Shown: positions 6,932 through 7,685 of the stretch, one piece after another | How the letters are laid out: each line of letters begins with the position of its first letter | Position numbering within the stretch: the first letter of the stretch is position 1 | Source: Methylotetracoccus sp. | Lineage (GTDB): Bacteria > Pseudomonadota > Gammaproteobacteria > Methylococcales > Methylococcaceae | Assembly (NCBI GenBank): GCA_025458755.1 | Contig: JALORT010000085.1 | Span: 1 to 7,685 of the forward strand | Direction of reading: 5' to 3' | Length of the DNA: 7,685 nucleotides | The notes under the pieces: generated by a model | The model's input: the letters and a program-made list of their open reading frames with translations, nothing else | Told to the model about the DNA's origin: nothing | Databases searched by the model: none | Translations under genes and position numbers: made by a program

Positions 6932-7477
6932 CTAACCTCCTGCTTCCACCCGGAGGCTGAGATGTTCAGGTGCGACATCTTCCCCCAAGGCTCGCGCCAG
7001 CGCGATGAGAAAAACATCCATGACCCCGTGATAAGCGATGACGAATCGAGTGAAGAAACGGAGGAAGGGGCTGTAGATCTTGTCCTGTTCCGTGATGCTC
7101 AACTCGGTGCCCCCGTTGGCAGGCCGCAGCTCGTAGACCCAGGCCCCAGACAGCGGCAACCCGGAATCGACCAATCGGGTCACCAACCGCCGCGGCGGCT
7201 CGGATGCCACGACACGAAAATGCACTTTGATCTTCTTGCCACAGACTTCAAACCAGCTCGGAAGGCCGTCGATGTGCGGCCCCAACTCGACAGCGGTCAG
7301 CCCCGGGCGCCACGCGGGGTAGGACGGAAAGTCGGTGATCACTCGCCAAACTTCCTCCGGCGGCGCTTTCAGGCAAATTCGACTGGCCGCACTATGCGTC
7401 TTGGGCAGTCGAGCCCCGATCACGGTGATCACTGCCACCACCACTAAGGGCGATAAGAACAGCCATAACAGAGTCAT
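6932..7477 (-). CDS. SRPBCC-family protein with an N-terminal membrane segment
   Basis: Residues 3-21 (MTLLWLFLSPLVVVAVITVI region) form a single hydrophobic segment that probably anchors the 181-residue protein in the inner membrane; cleavage as a signal peptide is possible but no clear site is seen. Residues about 30-165 fit the START-like SRPBCC fold, which binds hydrophobic ligands in a deep cavity. Typical features are the first strand followed by APPEEVWRVITDFPSYPAWRPG, a mid strand ending in ASEPPRRLVTRL, then WVYELRPANGGTELSITEQ, and a C-terminal long helix (FFTRFVIAYHGVMDVFLIALARAL). The ligand and role are unknown. The CPBP protease gene follows 67 bp downstream and the CYTH gene ends 69 bp upstream, all on the same strand. 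The ribosome binding site before the ATG is weak. Confidence 0.8.
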   Translation of the reverse strand: MTLLWLFLSPLVVVAVITVIGARLPKTHSAASRICLKAPPEEVWRVITDFPSYPAWRPGLTAVELGPHIDGLPSWFEVCGKKIKVHFRVVASEPPRRLVTRLVDSGLPLSGAWVYELRPANGGTELSITEQDKIYSPFLRFFTRFVIAYHGVMDVFLIALARALGEDVAPEHLSLRVEAGG

Positions 7478-7546
7478 ATCGGTCTCGTCATTACCCTGGG
7501 TGTGTTCGCCACGGACGATGCGTCTTCCGCCTGCCAGGCGTGCCCG

Positions 7547-7685
7547 TCACCAGGTCAGGAAAGGCCGCCGGCACAACGAGGTATTGTAATACCGAACATC
7601 ATCCGTCACTTCCGGACCCAGCCAGGGCGGCTTCTCGAACTCCTGCCGCGGATCATCGAGCTCGATCTCGGCGACGACCAAGCCG
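7547..7685 (-). CDS. CYTH-domain protein (triphosphate tunnel metalloenzyme type), C-terminal 45 residues
   Basis: The frame enters from the right edge and stops at a TGA at 7549-7547, so only the last 45 residues are visible. They read LVVAEIELDD, then FEKPPWLGPEVTDDVRYYN and a short tail ending in PFLTW. This matches the C-terminal end of the CYTH fold: a final acidic beta strand (the AEIEL glutamates bind metal in the tunnel), a W-[LV]-G-x-E-V-T turn and the RYYN helix. Bacterial single-domain members hydrolyse tripolyphosphate; others make cAMP or thiamine triphosphate products. The N-terminal ExExK motif is outside the window, so activity and length cannot be judged. It lies 69 bp upstream of the SRPBCC gene on the same strand. 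Confidence 0.8.
   Translation of the reverse strand, partial: GLVVAEIELDDPRQEFEKPPWLGPEVTDDVRYYNTSLCRRPFLTW

Noticed and set aside
7528..7540. Hairpin CGCCT-gcc-AGGCG after the CYTH stop codon
   Set aside because: The stem is only 5 bp, the loop 3 nt, and no T run follows on the minus strand. It is too weak to call a terminator.
1..7685. Mobile element, prophage, CRISPR, toxin-antitoxin or defence genes
   Set aside because: No transposase, integrase, spaced direct repeats or small two-gene toxin modules were seen. All recognised genes are housekeeping or common accessory families, and composition looks even by eye. The CPBP protease alone is not evidence of abortive infection or bacteriocin immunity.

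Overview
This window reads as an ordinary chromosomal segment of a GC-rich (about 60% by eye) gammaproteobacterium. The protein families, the POTRA sequences of BamA and the close match of PhoU and MoeA to their enterobacterial relatives support that. I cannot name a genus. No mobile element, CRISPR array, rRNA or tRNA was seen.

Layout. Left block (minus strand): phoU (1060-1785) followed by the first 302 codons of bamA (1-907, running off the left edge). A gene-poor divergent region (1786-2369) follows; it holds a chain of GC-rich palindromes just upstream of phoU and an AT-rich patch that could carry promoters. Central block (plus strand): a compact four-gene cluster with overlapping or short junctions, consisting of a UDP-glucuronate 4-epimerase-like SDR (2370-3380), mobB (3371-3940), moeA (3933-5177) and galE (5214-6203). 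Right block (minus strand, convergent with galE): the 3' end of a CYTH-domain protein (7547-7685, running off the right edge), an SRPBCC-family protein with one N-terminal membrane segment (6932-7477), and a CPBP-family intramembrane protease (6247-6864).

How the genes fit together. The central cluster joins two nucleotide-sugar epimerases, which would supply UDP-galacturonate and UDP-galactose for surface polysaccharides, with two molybdenum cofactor genes. The two functions have no obvious link, so the grouping may only reflect co-transcription. PhoU (phosphate signalling) stands without visible pst genes. bamA stands without its usual rseP/skp/lpxD neighbours, at least on the side that is visible. 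The right-hand trio may be co-transcribed, but its joint role is unknown. I found no convincing novel system. The points most worth a second look are the structured phoU leader region, the unusual bamA context, and the mixed epimerase/molybdenum cofactor operon.
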